A DNA stretch of 64,000 nucleotides, taken from contig OZ024857.1 of assembly GCA_964017155.1 (NCBI GenBank), positions 36,063,141 through 36,127,140 of the forward strand, read 5' to 3'. The position numbers and the translations under genes were made by a program. Within the stretch, counting starts at the first letter, position 1. Each line of letters starts with the position of its first letter. The stretch is from Oasisia sp. SBJ-2009 (lineage: Eukaryota; Annelida; Polychaeta; Sabellida; Siboglinidae). Below the pieces are notes generated by a model. The model was not told where the DNA came from. It was given only the letters and a program-made list of their open reading frames with translations, and ran no database searches. Shown here piece by piece: positions 11,801 to 20,280 of the stretch.

Positions 11801-14800
11801 GTGTCTGGTAAAAGTGAGATACATTGTATGGTAATATGTCCACTTTCCTTTGTAGTATGGAGATTGGTACATTCAACCCGATCAGATGCAGGTAAGTAGG
11901 ATTTTATTCCACCCTTATCGTCCCACTGTATCATTCATGTGTTGTTCAGCCTGACAAACTTACAGTTTAATGTGATACTTATTTTGTGGTACACTGATTT
12001 ATGGTTATGGAAGCAAATTTTACATCCAGCATTAATATTTGATACCAGCGCCTAATATAGTGCTGACCAATCATGCCATGGCACTGTAATTTCAGAGGGA
12101 CAAAGTTCTGGGACACTGACATATTTATAATTATGACTGTGTTTGTTACTTTGTTTACAGGCGTTGAATCCAATACTTATTGTGATCTTGATTCCCCTGT
12201 CTGAAACCATTCTCTATCCTCTGTTGGGGAAATGTGGGCTACTTAAGAGGTGAGTCAGTTATTTCTGGTTAGTTCACTTAGTTGGTTACTTAGAAAACAA
12301 AATGTAATACGAATAGTTAAAAAGTAGATTGGTTGTTTCAGGGAAATAATGTGATGGATTATTATGATTGTTGTGGAATATTTATAACCATGTTTCCCTC
12401 AACTTATGCCATATGGGATGTTCAGATTAGTTGAAAATAGAAAAGATTTGCATACTATATGAGTACATAACTCTGTACCTCACTAGAGTTTTTCCAAAGT
12501 ATGCAAACAGTTTCTACATAAAGAAGAGACAAGTTCTCATGGAAAAAACAACATCAATTTATTCTATTTTGTAGTGCTTTTCCTAGGTTAGTGCTGAGCC
12601 TGAAATCTATTTAGCCAATTTGGCTAAACATCAGAAATGTCTTTAGCCAAATGAGAATTTCTGTAGCCATTTTTAGTACTTTGGGCCCAAGTAAAACCAG
12701 AACAAAACTATATTTCTTGTTTGCCCTAACTGATTTCCGATCATTTCATAATTTCATCATTACATTTTCAGGCAACTACAGAGAATGGGGACAGGCATGT
12801 TACTCGCTGTTCTGTCTTTTGTCATCGCAGGCTTTGTACAGCTTCAGATTCAGGTGTGTAACTGTTGTCACCCAGTGTGTCACTTGCTAGTAAGTGTGTA
12901 ACCATTGTCATCAGGTGTAATATGTCATATATTTGTATCATATGTGCCATAATATCTGTGAACCTTGGACAGATTTATGAATATAGTGTTGTATATTTGA
13001 GGCATTAATACATTATTAATTGTCACATGAATGGATATACCAGTAATTAAATAGTGATCAAAGGCAAAAAAAGCTGGCTTGGAGAAGCCTTGTAGAAGTT
13101 CCTCAGTGCATACATCTGTCTGTCTATGTTCATCCAACAGAAGGCACATATCAGTCCTGAATCAATGGGAGCAGTGACGTTTGTAAACAATGTACCGTGC
13201 AACTTGACCATACAAAGTGACCACTTCAATGACACTCTTCCCACCTACGAGGTGAGCCTGTGGACAGGTGTTTATATCGGACAATTTCTCTTTGTCTTAT
13301 AATTCTTTTTCTACTTCTTTCTCAATCCCTCTTCCCTAATGCTACTCTACTCCCCAAACTTTCCTGCTCACTCTTTTCCCTCTCCACCACACACTTGCCC
13401 CGTCACAGTTCTTCCTCAGCTCTCCCTATCACTCTGTCCCCCCCACTCACTTGCCCCCTCAGTCTACTCCATCAACTCTCACTCTGTCCCCCTCCACTCA
13501 CTTGCCCCCTCAGTCTACACCCTCAACTCTCACTCTGTCCCCCTCCACTCACTTGCCCCCTCAGTCTTCACCCTCAACTCTCACTCTGTCCCCCTCCATT
13601 CACTTGCCCCCTCAGTCTACTCCATCAACTCTCACTCTGTCCCCCTCCATTCACTTGCCCCCTCAGTCTACTCCCTCAACTCTCACTCTGTCCCCCTCCA
13701 TTCACTTGCCCACTCAGTCTACTCCCTCAACTCTCACTCTGTCCCCCTCCATTCACTTGCCCCCTCAGTCTACTCCCTCAACTCTCACTCTGTCCCCCTC
13801 CACTCACTTGCCCCCTCAGTCTACTCCCTCAACTCTCACTCTGTCCCCCTCCACTCACTTGCCCCCTCAGTCTACTCCCTCAACTCTCACTCTGTCCCCC
13901 TCCACTCACTTGCCCCCTCAGTCTATTCCCTCAACTCTCACTCTGTCCCCACCCCACTCACTTGCCCCCTCAGTCTACACCCTCAACTCTCACTCTGTCC
14001 CCCTCCATTCACTTGCCCCCTCAGTCTACTCCCTCAACTCTCACTCTGTCCCCCTCCACTCACTTGCCCCCTCAGTCTACTCCCTCAACTCTCACTCTGT
14101 CCCCCTCCACTCACTTGCCCCCTCAGTCTATTCCCTCAACTCTCACTCTGTCCCCACCCCACTCACTTGCCCCCTCAGTCTACACCCTCAACTCTCACTC
14201 TGTCCCCCTCCATTCACTTGCCCCCTCAGTCTACTCCCTCAACTCTCACTCTGTCCCCCTCCACTCACTTGCCCCCTCAGTCTACTCCCTCAACTCTCAC
14301 TCTGTCCCCCTCCACTCACTTGCCCCCTCAGTCTATTCCCTCAACTCTCACTCTGTCCCCACCCCACTCACTTGCCCTCTCAGTCTACACCCTCAACTCT
14401 CACTCTGTCCCCCTCCATTCACTTGCCCCCTCAGTCTACTCCCTCAACTCTCACTCTGTCCCCCTCCACTCACTTGCCCCCTCAGTCTACTCCCTCAACT
14501 CTCACTCTGTCCCCCTCCACTCACTTGCCCCCTCAGTCTACTCCCTCAACTCTCACTCATTACCCCCTCCACTCACTTGCCCCCTCAGTCTACTCCATCA
14601 ATTCTCATTCTGTCCCCCTCCACGCACTTGCCCCCTCAGTCTACACCCTCAACTCTCACTCTGTCCCCCTCCATTCACTTGCCCCCTCAGTCTACACCCT
14701 CAACTCTCACTCTGTCCCCCTCCATTCACTTGCCCCCTCAGTCTACTCCCTCAACTCTCACTCTGTCCCCCTCCACTCACTTGCCCCCTCAGTCTATTCC

Positions 14801-17800
14801 CTCAACTCTCACTCTGTCCCCACCCCACTCACTTGCCCCCTCAGTCTACTCCATCAATTCTCACTCTGTCCCCCTCCATTCACTTGCCCCCTCAGTCTAC
14901 TCCATCAACTCTCACTCTGTCCCCCTCCACTCACTTGCCCCCTCAGTCTATTCCCTCAACTCTCACTCTGTCCCCACCCCACTCACTTGCCCCCTCAGTC
15001 TACTCTATCAATTCTCACTCTGTCCCCCTCCACTCACTTGCCCCCTCAGTCTACTCCATCAACTCTCACTCTGTCCCCCTCCACTCACTTGCCCCCTCAG
15101 TCTACTCCCTCAACTCTCACTCTGCCCCCCTCCACTCACTTGCCCCATCAGTCTATTCCCTCAACTCTCACTCTGCCCCCCTCCACTCACTTGCCCCCTC
15201 AGTCTACTCCATCAATTCTCACTCTGTCCCCCTCCACTCACTTGCCCCCTCAGTCTACTCCATCAATTCTCACTCTGTCCCCCTCCATTCACTTGCCCCC
15301 TCAGTCTACTCCCTCAACTCTCACTGTCCCCCTCCACTCACTTGCCCCCTCAGTCTACTCTCAACTCTCACTGTCCCCCTCCACTCACTTGCCCCCCCCC
15401 CCCCCAGTCTACTCCCTCAACTCTCACAGCAGGTATTTTGTAATCAACCTTGCATTGCATCATGGGAAATGTAAGTCAGCATGTATGTACACATTTTCTA
15501 CTTTTAGTCCTGTAGTAAAGCAATAGAGAATAGTTAGTGATTACAGTGACCACATCTTCAGGTTTCATCTAGTAACTTGAAAATATTATCAGCAAAACAA
15601 TGTTTTCTAAATATTTTGCATTGAAGTTATGATATAATGTTTTTATTTAGATTTCCGTCATTCTTTTTTTCCATGGAATGTTTGAGCCATTCATCAAAAC
15701 TGGCCACCAGCTGTTGCATTATTGTCACTCCAGGCTACCAAGAAGATCTTTATGCCATCTGGTAACGTCACACTGCAGTTTACGGTTGACAAGTTGGAAT
15801 GCCCATCAATGATTGTGCATAATGCTTCACTGACATTGAATCTGCAGGCCAAACATGGCTACTGCATAGTCATTGGAAGCAGAAACAGCCAACTCATCAT
15901 TACATATGTGAGTTTGTCAAACATCCACATATGTAGTATGGAAGGTTAGCAGTGATATGGTTTGTTATAATAAAATGCTGTGAACGACACTTATAAATTA
16001 TGGGTTCATTTGTAATTCTATAGTAAGACTTTATATGTAAGAATTGTGAAGATTCAGTGTTACACTGCTTCGTAATTCATGTGATCCAACATACGTTTAT
16101 AATGCTAGTAATTGTTATCCCAGCATACATCAGTGCATGAAGTCATGAAGTAACCAGAGAGGTGTTTGTTTGTACATGTAGTACTTGTGATTTAAACTTA
16201 ATGATTCTTACCGTAAGATGCCAACACTGGTGCTTATTGTGCTATTCTTGGTTGCTGATGGTTTCTGTCTTTCCATTGCAGTTTGACTACTTACAAAAGA
16301 GAGGAAAACATGGACGGGGCTTGGTCAAGTAAGAGATGAGCTTCATGACATCTTAACTAGAGGTGCTACATGTGTCGAGATTGAATCAGTACTAGGGTTA
16401 AGCAGGGTAAATAAAATGAAAGTTGATCATGGATTCCATTGTAGTTTATACTGTGTATACGATCAGTTTCAAAGGATTTAGATACAATAGAAGCTACCTT
16501 ATTGTTATTATTGATATTATTGGTTCATGGTAAAAATTACCGTGTCTCGCACCATATATTTGTGTGTTTTCAGTGTGGTCTTTATGCAGCACGAGGGTGC
16601 CCATAAAGTGAGAGATATAACTGAGAGCACTCACCAAGTCATTCTGGAAGACAACAGAGGCCACAGATACACCTACGACACCTCTAACTTCAACAGCACC
16701 CCATTTGCACATGTGGTTAATGGAAAGTAGGTGAAGTCGGGTTTTCTAAATTTCAAATGTCACCATGTTAGATTTAATGTCATTTGTTTCCAAAGTGTGT
16801 TACTGGTAACTAGGTTAAGTATGAGGGAACATCAGTTAGTACTGGTTTTAGGTAATGTTAAAACAAAATCTGATGTTAACTCAAATGAATTTTGGATGCT
16901 ATAGTTTAACAATTAAACAATCCTCTAAACTGTTGCTGCTAGTTTGATACCACATGTTCCATTTGATTGTGTTGTAGATATAATTTGGTGGCGGATGATA
17001 ATATGACACTGAACTTAGGAGAGTTGCATGTGAAAGACGGAGGGATCTACACGATGGTAGTGCAACCAAACCTACACACACACAAGGTCTGTCTTTCTCT
17101 CCACTTGTCCATCTGTACCATTCTTCCTTGTTGGCAGAAATATTGATCAAATATATATAATATACTACAGTGTGGTATTCAAATGGTAGAAAATACCACG
17201 CAATCTTCCCATTGTTAGAAGAATTGTAGCCATGCATAGTGCTTACTGCTTTAATGTACCCAGCCCCTAATAATGCTTAAGTTCAACTAAATATTTTTAT
17301 TTTGATCAGTGGCATTTTAAAATCGTGCAAATATTTCACAGCCTTGACATTTGTTTCTTACTATATGCAACACTGTTGAGTTTGTGTGTCACAGTTGGAG
17401 GCCGTGGAGTTTGTCAACAAGGCTCCTAAGGGTGTGTCAGTGCTCTACCAAATACCCCAGTATATCGTCATAACAATGGCAGAGATCCTCTTCTCTGTAT
17501 CAGAGATACAGCTCACATATTCTCAGGTCAGTGCTAAGTTAGTGACAGATTGATCATTATTTTGACTATATTTGTACATTCCATAAACTGTGGATATCAT
17601 TGCACAAGATGTCATTAGACAAAACTTAGAAAGTTTACATAGTATAATTCCACTGTGTATTAGTATAATAAAATATATGAAATGATAAATAAATTATGTA
17701 CGTTATATCTAGCAAATACAGATTTTAATATACATATGTTTGTAAGAGTGTACATTGTACAACAAACATACTGGTCTGGGTGAACCACGAAGAAGTATAA

Positions 17801-19076
17801 TACTTCCAGTGAACCCTTTTCCAATACACTTCTGTTTATTTACAGTTAATTTTACATGTCATTAATAGTTATAACATGGTTTCATAATAATTGAAATTCA
17901 TTCTGTTTGGTGTTATAAATAAATTATTGATTGATTAATAGCCAATTTTATCTGATTGCATAATGTTTTGTTGAGAAGGAAATGAAATGGAATTTTTTGC
18001 AAACGTGCAATTTGCAACTTGTGTTAAGTTCACTGATGTATTTTGGTTGCTAGGCCCCAGCCAGCATGAAGTCTGTCCTACAAGCATCATGGCTACTCAC
18101 GGTGGCCATTGGTAACCTACTTGATGTGGTAATAACTAGCTTGCATCTGGTCAAAGACCCAGTAAGTTGGCTTCACTCACATGGCAAACAGTAGCTTCTT
18201 ATATGATAGCAATAAACACAAACAAACCAGTCTTTAATAATGCAATATTGTATTTCCATATTTGAAACCCAGATTACTAAAAAAAATTGTCAGTTAGATT
18301 TGTCATTCTGTTACCATGGCATGTAATTCATTTACCAAGCATAATAACCTGTTCAATAAAAAAGAACTGCATATAGCATGACTAATATTCTATCCAACAC
18401 AAGGTCATGTTAAATGTCTCTGTTAATGCTTGCAGTCAGCCCTAGTAGTTTGCAGATTTAAGACAATCTATCATGACATTTGTTAAAGATTAATGTTACT
18501 ATTTTGTGTGTAATTCCATTACCAAAACTGAAGCAGCCTGAATTTCTGAATACCTGTTTCTTATAGAGAATGGCAAGTTCCAGGGCACATCTTGAACTGG
18601 ACAATTGAAACATTATACACCAAAAAAAACTGTGAATTGTAATTTTGTTACTGTGAAATTGGACATTTCAAAATGGCAACCTATCTAATATCTATCTGAC
18701 ATGCCATCTATAATATTGCAAACATATGCTGAGCCTGTTGCAATATATATCCACTAGAGTGTGTCAAGAGTTGTACTATTAAGAATTCAGTATTAGAAAT
18801 GAGAGGCAGTGTAAATTGTAAACATATTGTCATTGTGCATTTGTTGACATTTGTGAATTACACATGACCCAATTCATTTGCGGTTTGTTTCAGGCGATGG
18901 AGTTCTTCATGTATGCCGGCCTCATGACAGTGATGGTGTTCATCTTCAGCGTGATTGCTCACTTCTACAAGTACGTCGTGGTGGCGCCCCCTAGTGAGTA
19001 CATTGTGAGTGACAGTGACGACGAGGGAGGTGAGGGAGGGATGAAGCTTGGCAGCGTGCCCAGGAAGGACGACTAG
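2786..19076 (+). CDS. SLC15/PEPT-family proton-coupled oligopeptide transporter, 23 coding exons, N-terminus missing
   Basis: The joined exons encode about 721 residues (human PEPT1 has 708, PEPT2 729) of a plasma-membrane carrier that imports di- and tripeptides with protons. Seen in order: the TM1 motif CERFSFYGMR (the E-R and Y expected for proton and substrate handling); FHSFVALSY with the His of TM2; GTGTGGIKPCVNAFGGDQF; the PTR2 signature FYLSINVGS; PVFWALYDQQGSRWTLQA with the TM7 Trp; IQPDQMQ; and the Glu of AEILFS in TM10. Between TM9 and TM10 lies a large extracellular domain with six N-glycosylation sequons, as in animal PEPT1/2. All 22 introns are GT-AG and in phase. The first exon seen starts in mid-codon and has no in-frame ATG, so the start lies upstream. 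One human-like Tyr of TM1 is Phe here. Whether it is closer to PEPT1 or PEPT2 cannot be decided by eye. Confidence 0.95.
3048..3135 (+). CDS. Transporter coding exon 2 (TM1)
   Basis: 88 nt, TTTACAG acceptor and GTAAGG donor. Encodes KKRFPKAVFIII followed by ATEVCERFSFYGMR, the first helix with the conserved E-R pair and Tyr. Ends in phase 1. Confidence 0.95.
3379..5443. mobile_element. Transposon-like unit with GGTAGCCC-rich ends
   Basis: The left end (AGGGGTAGAAATA) and the right end (inverse of AGGGTTCGAAATA) are inverted relatives. Both sub-termini carry repeated GGTAGCCC/GGGCTACC words. Flanks GTGCACAC and GTGCACAT match in 7 of 8 positions. It lies wholly in the intron between coding exons 2 and 3. 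No transposase is recognisable. hAT is a reasonable guess from the 8-bp flank; the exact boundary is uncertain by 1-2 bp. Confidence 0.6.
4873..4886. promoter_or_regulatory. RFX X-box palindrome GTTGCCACGGCAAC
   Basis: Both half-sites (GTTGCC and GGCAAC) are perfect with a 2-bp spacer. It sits inside the transposon-like unit of this intron, so it may be carried by the element rather than by the host gene. Confidence 0.4.
5635..5776 (+). CDS. Transporter coding exon 3 (end of TM1, TM2)
   Basis: 142 nt, GTTTTCAG acceptor and GTAAGT donor. Encodes ILVMYLTQRLDFS through FHSFVALSYITP to ADSYFGRYK. The His in FHSFVAL matches the essential His57 of human PEPT1. Ends in phase 2. The last 45 nt recur in decayed form just downstream. 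Confidence 0.95.
5777..5995 (+). repeat. Four decayed tandem copies of the end of coding exon 3 and its donor site
   Basis: After the exon text GCCGACAGCTACTTTGG (5751-5767) related copies follow at about 5808-5824, 5860-5875, 5900-5931 and 5941-5985, spaced 47-57 bp. The copy near 5915 keeps ACTACTTTGGTCAATACAAG followed by GTAAGT, a full donor site. The last copy translates as LFGAILADSCYVRFKK beside the real LFGAIIADSYFGRYK. All copies are broken by stops or shifts. Confidence 0.75.
6075..6115. repeat. Intronic hairpin, 14-bp arms
   Basis: CCAAATAAGTGTAC (6075-6088) pairs with GTATACTTATTTGG (6102-6115) with one mismatch over a 13-nt loop. No known family recognised. Confidence 0.5.
6745..6822 (+). 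CDS. Transporter coding exon 4 (TM3)
   Basis: 78 nt between GTTTTCAG and GTCAGT. Encodes VILYLSVVYLTGNVIM and TITAMTPPF; the Trp codon is split across the next intron. Position and hydrophobicity fit TM3 of the PTR2 fold. Confidence 0.9.
7333..7432 (+). CDS. Transporter coding exon 5 (TM4)
   Basis: 100 nt, TTTTGCAG acceptor, GTGTTG donor (weak). Encodes LGPVVALILIGTGTGG and IKPCVNAFGGDQFNPDQ, the most conserved block of the family, including the Lys that corresponds to K140 of human PEPT1. Confidence 0.95.
7759..7817 (+). mobile_element. Probable 3' end of a non-LTR retroelement or derived SINE
   Basis: The text AAATTTCCCTTCCGGGACAA followed by TAAAGTTTTG and a short TTGTA-type tail resembles the conserved 3' ends of several animal LINE clades (TTTCCCTTCGGG..AATAAAGT). 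Only the end is visible; the 5' limit is unclear. It lies in the intron before coding exon 6. Confidence 0.45.
7848..7938 (+). CDS. Transporter coding exon 6 (TM5, PTR2 signature)
   Basis: 91 nt, TTTTAG acceptor and GTACGT donor. Encodes TTELDQFFSVFYLSINVGS and FLSTLITPFLR. FYLSINVGS fits the PTR2 family signature, including the Tyr matching Y167 of human PEPT1. Confidence 0.95.
8201..8562 (+). repeat. 17-bp intronic satellite, 20 full copies
   Basis: Unit TATATGGTATGCCTATG, almost invariant. There are 20 full units, one internal unit cut to 11 bp (near 8388-8404) and an 11-bp partial unit at the end. Since 17 is not a multiple of 3 and the unit has no stop, all three + frames stay open and give one 17-residue periodic peptide. 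It is flanked by transporter exons 6 and 7 and is not coding. Confidence 0.95.
8633..8710 (+). CDS. Transporter coding exon 7 (TM6 start)
   Basis: 78 nt, TTTTGCAG acceptor and GTAAGT donor. Encodes YVHCFGGDCYALAFGVPALL and MAGGT; compare CYPLAFGVPAALM in human PEPT1. The acceptor sits 70 bp after a 17-bp satellite. Confidence 0.93.
9111..9196 (+). CDS. Transporter coding exon 8 (TM6 end, loop)
   Basis: 86 nt, TATTTCAG acceptor and GTAAGT donor. Encodes LLFFCGRSTYKIVPP and TEANLVGQMLKCVM, matching the human segment with GMYKKFKPQGNIMGKVAKC in layout. Ends in phase 0. Confidence 0.9.
9465..9542 (+). CDS. Transporter coding exon 9 (cytosolic loop)
   Basis: 78 nt, TCTTCAG acceptor and GTATCA donor. 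Encodes LALRHKLSRGQKPKS and HWLDHAEGSFE; HWLD(W/H)A is conserved before TM7 in the family. Confidence 0.9.
10430..10519 (+). CDS. Transporter coding exon 10 (TM7)
   Basis: 90 nt, GTTGTAG acceptor and GTTGCT donor. Encodes FIEDMKRLLMILWLHLPLP then VFWALYDQQ; the Trp in FWAL matches W294 of human PEPT1. Phase 0 at both ends. Confidence 0.95.
10860..10904 (+). CDS. Transporter coding exon 11
   Basis: 45 nt, TTTTGCAG acceptor and GTAGGT donor. Encodes GSRWTLQAKQMDGYV, the strongly conserved GSRWTLQA block after TM7. Confidence 0.95.
11683..11709 (+). CDS. Transporter micro-exon 12 (27 nt)
   Basis: 27 nt between ACTTTCAG and GTAGGA, phase 0 at both ends. Encodes GNILRLDLQ, which spaces DGYV from YGDWYIQPDQMQ. 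It can be skipped without changing frame, so it could be alternatively used. No transcript evidence is available here. Confidence 0.65.
11856..11891 (+). CDS. Transporter coding exon 13 (36 nt)
   Basis: 36 nt, TTTGTAG acceptor and GTAAGT donor. Encodes YGDWYIQPDQMQ; IQPDQMQ is invariant between this gene and human PEPT1. Phase 0 at both ends. Confidence 0.93.
12161..12249 (+). CDS. Transporter coding exon 14 (TM8)
   Basis: 89 nt, GTTTACAG acceptor and GTGAGT donor. Encodes ALNPILIVILIPLSETILYP and LLGKCGLLK, aligning with the human segment that ends in LYPLIAKCG. Confidence 0.95.
12772..12853 (+). CDS. Transporter coding exon 15 (TM9)
   Basis: 82 nt, ATTTTCAG acceptor and GTGTGT donor. Encodes QLQRMGTGMLLAVLSF then VIAGFVQLQIQ, the last helix before the extracellular domain. 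Confidence 0.95.
13141..13251 (+). CDS. Transporter coding exon 16 (extracellular domain)
   Basis: 111 nt, CCAACAG acceptor and GTGAGC donor. Encodes a polar segment with sequons NLT and NDT. It starts the large loop between TM9 and TM10. The following intron holds the 51-bp minisatellite. Confidence 0.88.
13375..15427 (+). repeat. 51-bp pyrimidine-rich minisatellite, about 38 copies
   Basis: Unit length is 51 bp (core CTTGCCCCCTCAGTCTACTC then CCTCAACTCTCACTCTGTCC). Variants carry CCATT for CCACT, TCTATTCC for TCTACTCC, or CCACCCC adding 1 bp. Part of the array is ordered into 205-bp four-unit blocks. A run of 14 C closes it at 15392-15405. It fills most of the intron between coding exons 16 and 17. 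The long frames across it (up to 727 codons in all three + frames) are by-products of a stop-free 51-bp unit. Confidence 0.96.
15734..15907 (+). CDS. Transporter coding exon 17 (extracellular domain)
   Basis: 174 nt, CACTCCAG acceptor and GTGAGT donor. Begins ATKKIFMPSGNVTLQF and ends GSRNSQLIITY, with sequons NVT and NAS. The beta-rich alternation fits the immunoglobulin-like extracellular domain of animal peptide transporters. Confidence 0.9.
16282..16328 (+). CDS. Transporter coding exon 18 (extracellular domain)
   Basis: 47 nt, CATTGCAG acceptor and GTAAGA donor. Encodes FDYLQKRGKHGRGLV. Phase 0 in, phase 2 out. Confidence 0.88.
16574..16726 (+). CDS. Transporter coding exon 19 (extracellular domain)
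   Basis: 153 nt, GTTTTCAG acceptor and GTAGGT donor. Encodes VVFMQHEGAHKVRDI through NFNSTPFAHVVNGK, with sequon NST. Confidence 0.9.
16978..17086 (+). CDS. Transporter coding exon 20 (end of extracellular domain)
   Basis: 109 nt, GTTGTAG acceptor and GTCTGT donor. Encodes YNLVADDNMTLNLGEL through GGIYTMVVQPNLHTHK, with sequon NMT. Confidence 0.9.
17395..17526 (+). CDS. Transporter coding exon 21 (TM10)
   Basis: 132 nt, GTCACAG acceptor and GTCAGT donor. Encodes YQIPQYIVITMAEILFSVSE then IQLTYSQ. The Glu in AEILFS matches the key TM10 Glu (E595) of human PEPT1. Confidence 0.96.
18054..18161 (+). CDS. Transporter coding exon 22 (TM11)
   Basis: 108 nt, TTGCTAG acceptor and GTAAGT donor. Encodes APASMKSVLQASWLLTVAIG and NLLDVVITSLHLVKDP; APxxMKSVLQA is a family hallmark. 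Confidence 0.96.
18894..19076 (+). CDS. Transporter last coding exon 23 (TM12 and tail)
   Basis: 183 nt including the TAG stop, TGTTTCAG acceptor. Encodes AMEFFMYAGLMTVMVFIFSV then IAHFYKYV and an acidic cytosolic tail with SDSDDEGGEGG. AHFYKYV corresponds to ARFYTYI in human PEPT1. Confidence 0.96.
   Translation, partial: AMEFFMYAGLMTVMVFIFSVIAHFYKYVVVAPPSEYIVSDSDDEGGEGGMKLGSVPRKDD
18984..18997 (-). promoter_or_regulatory. CTCF-like site TCACTAGGGGGCGC
   Basis: Close match to the CTCF core on the - strand, inside the last coding exon of the transporter. Confidence 0.35.
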
Positions 19077-20280
19077 GGAGGAGGAACACCAAGGTCAGAT
19101 GGGCTGGGCTGGAGGGACAAGGAATGCCCCCGAGGTGGCACCAAGTGACACTGGGGGATGTGGCCTGCTCTGTGAGTGCTGCTGGCCGGTGTACTCAAAG
19201 TGCCTTGTGGGCGTTGTGCATCAATGAGTAGCTTGGTATGCAGATGATCAAATGTTTTACTTTTCTGATAATCGTTTGGCCGCTAATGCTGAGGTTAGTA
19301 CAAAGCGTTTCATTGTGCCAATATCATTAGGCAGCTCTTTGACCGTGTCGGTTCTAAATTGGTTCTCTTTCTTGGAAAACAGTCGGAAATTGAGCTTTCA
19401 CAGCACAGAGAAGGGTCGAGAGGGAGAGTGAAGGTGTAGTTTGCCTTTACTGGTGTTGAACTATACCTATATATATATATATATATGCAAAGTATTCTAG
19501 CAAGATACACTTTCCACTCTTATTCACACCATCCCCCATCTTGGTTATTAAAAATCAAGATCTGGCATTTAAAGGTCTAATTCCAAGATTTGAAAATGTC
19601 AAGTTGCCATTGCCTGCAGATTTGGCCCTGGGCTGGGTCCATTGTAACATTTCAACATGTTGGAAGTTTATCTAATATTCTATACACTTGTAGATCTATG
19701 GTGATGTGCCGAGTCGTTATTCGGAACATTAGTGGGAAGAAGAACAATCAATAATTTGTGGGAGTGAGAGTCAATTTTAGGAAGTTTAGGGAATCATGTT
19801 GAGAAGAATCGTTTGTGGGAACTTGGGAAGAGTTGAGGATTGAATCATACTTGGGAAAAATCATGGGAATTTATAATAATTGCCCTGGCATTATTATTAG
19901 GTCATTATAACAACTATAATCATAATTATCATTACAAGTAACACACATTATTGTGCGCTTAACTTTGGATGCCGTCTTCTTCACCAACACTTGTACATTT
20001 GTGGATCCAAAATACTGCACATCGTTGTTTTAAGGATATACATATCAGTTTTATTGCCATATTTCTCACTCTGGAAGATATTTGTATGTAATGCACAAAT
20101 CATGCAGAAACTATTACTAATGAAATGTTGCGAAGTTAATTGTTGGCAAGGACTCATGATGATATTGTACTTTTTGTAGTAAAACATTCCTGTATATGCT
20201 ATAGCTATGTTCAGAGATAACATTTATACATAAGATACATACTACTCATACTGGGGAAATAAAGTATATATTTCAACTTT
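19077..20280 (+). other. Probable 3' UTR of the transporter gene
   Basis: No long reading frame follows the TAG. The first good AATAAA on this strand is at 20258-20263, followed by a T-rich stretch, giving a 3' UTR of about 1.2 kb. It includes a short (TA)n run near 19466-19487. No transcript evidence is available. Confidence 0.55.
20258..20263 (+). terminator. Candidate polyadenylation signal AATAAA of the transporter gene
   Basis: Canonical hexamer 1.18 kb after the stop codon, in AT-rich context, with T-rich sequence just downstream. Confidence 0.5.

Noticed and set aside
13260..15526. Three overlapping + strand frames of about 700 codons
   Set aside because: They arise from a stop-free 51-bp minisatellite open in all three frames and sit between proven transporter exons.
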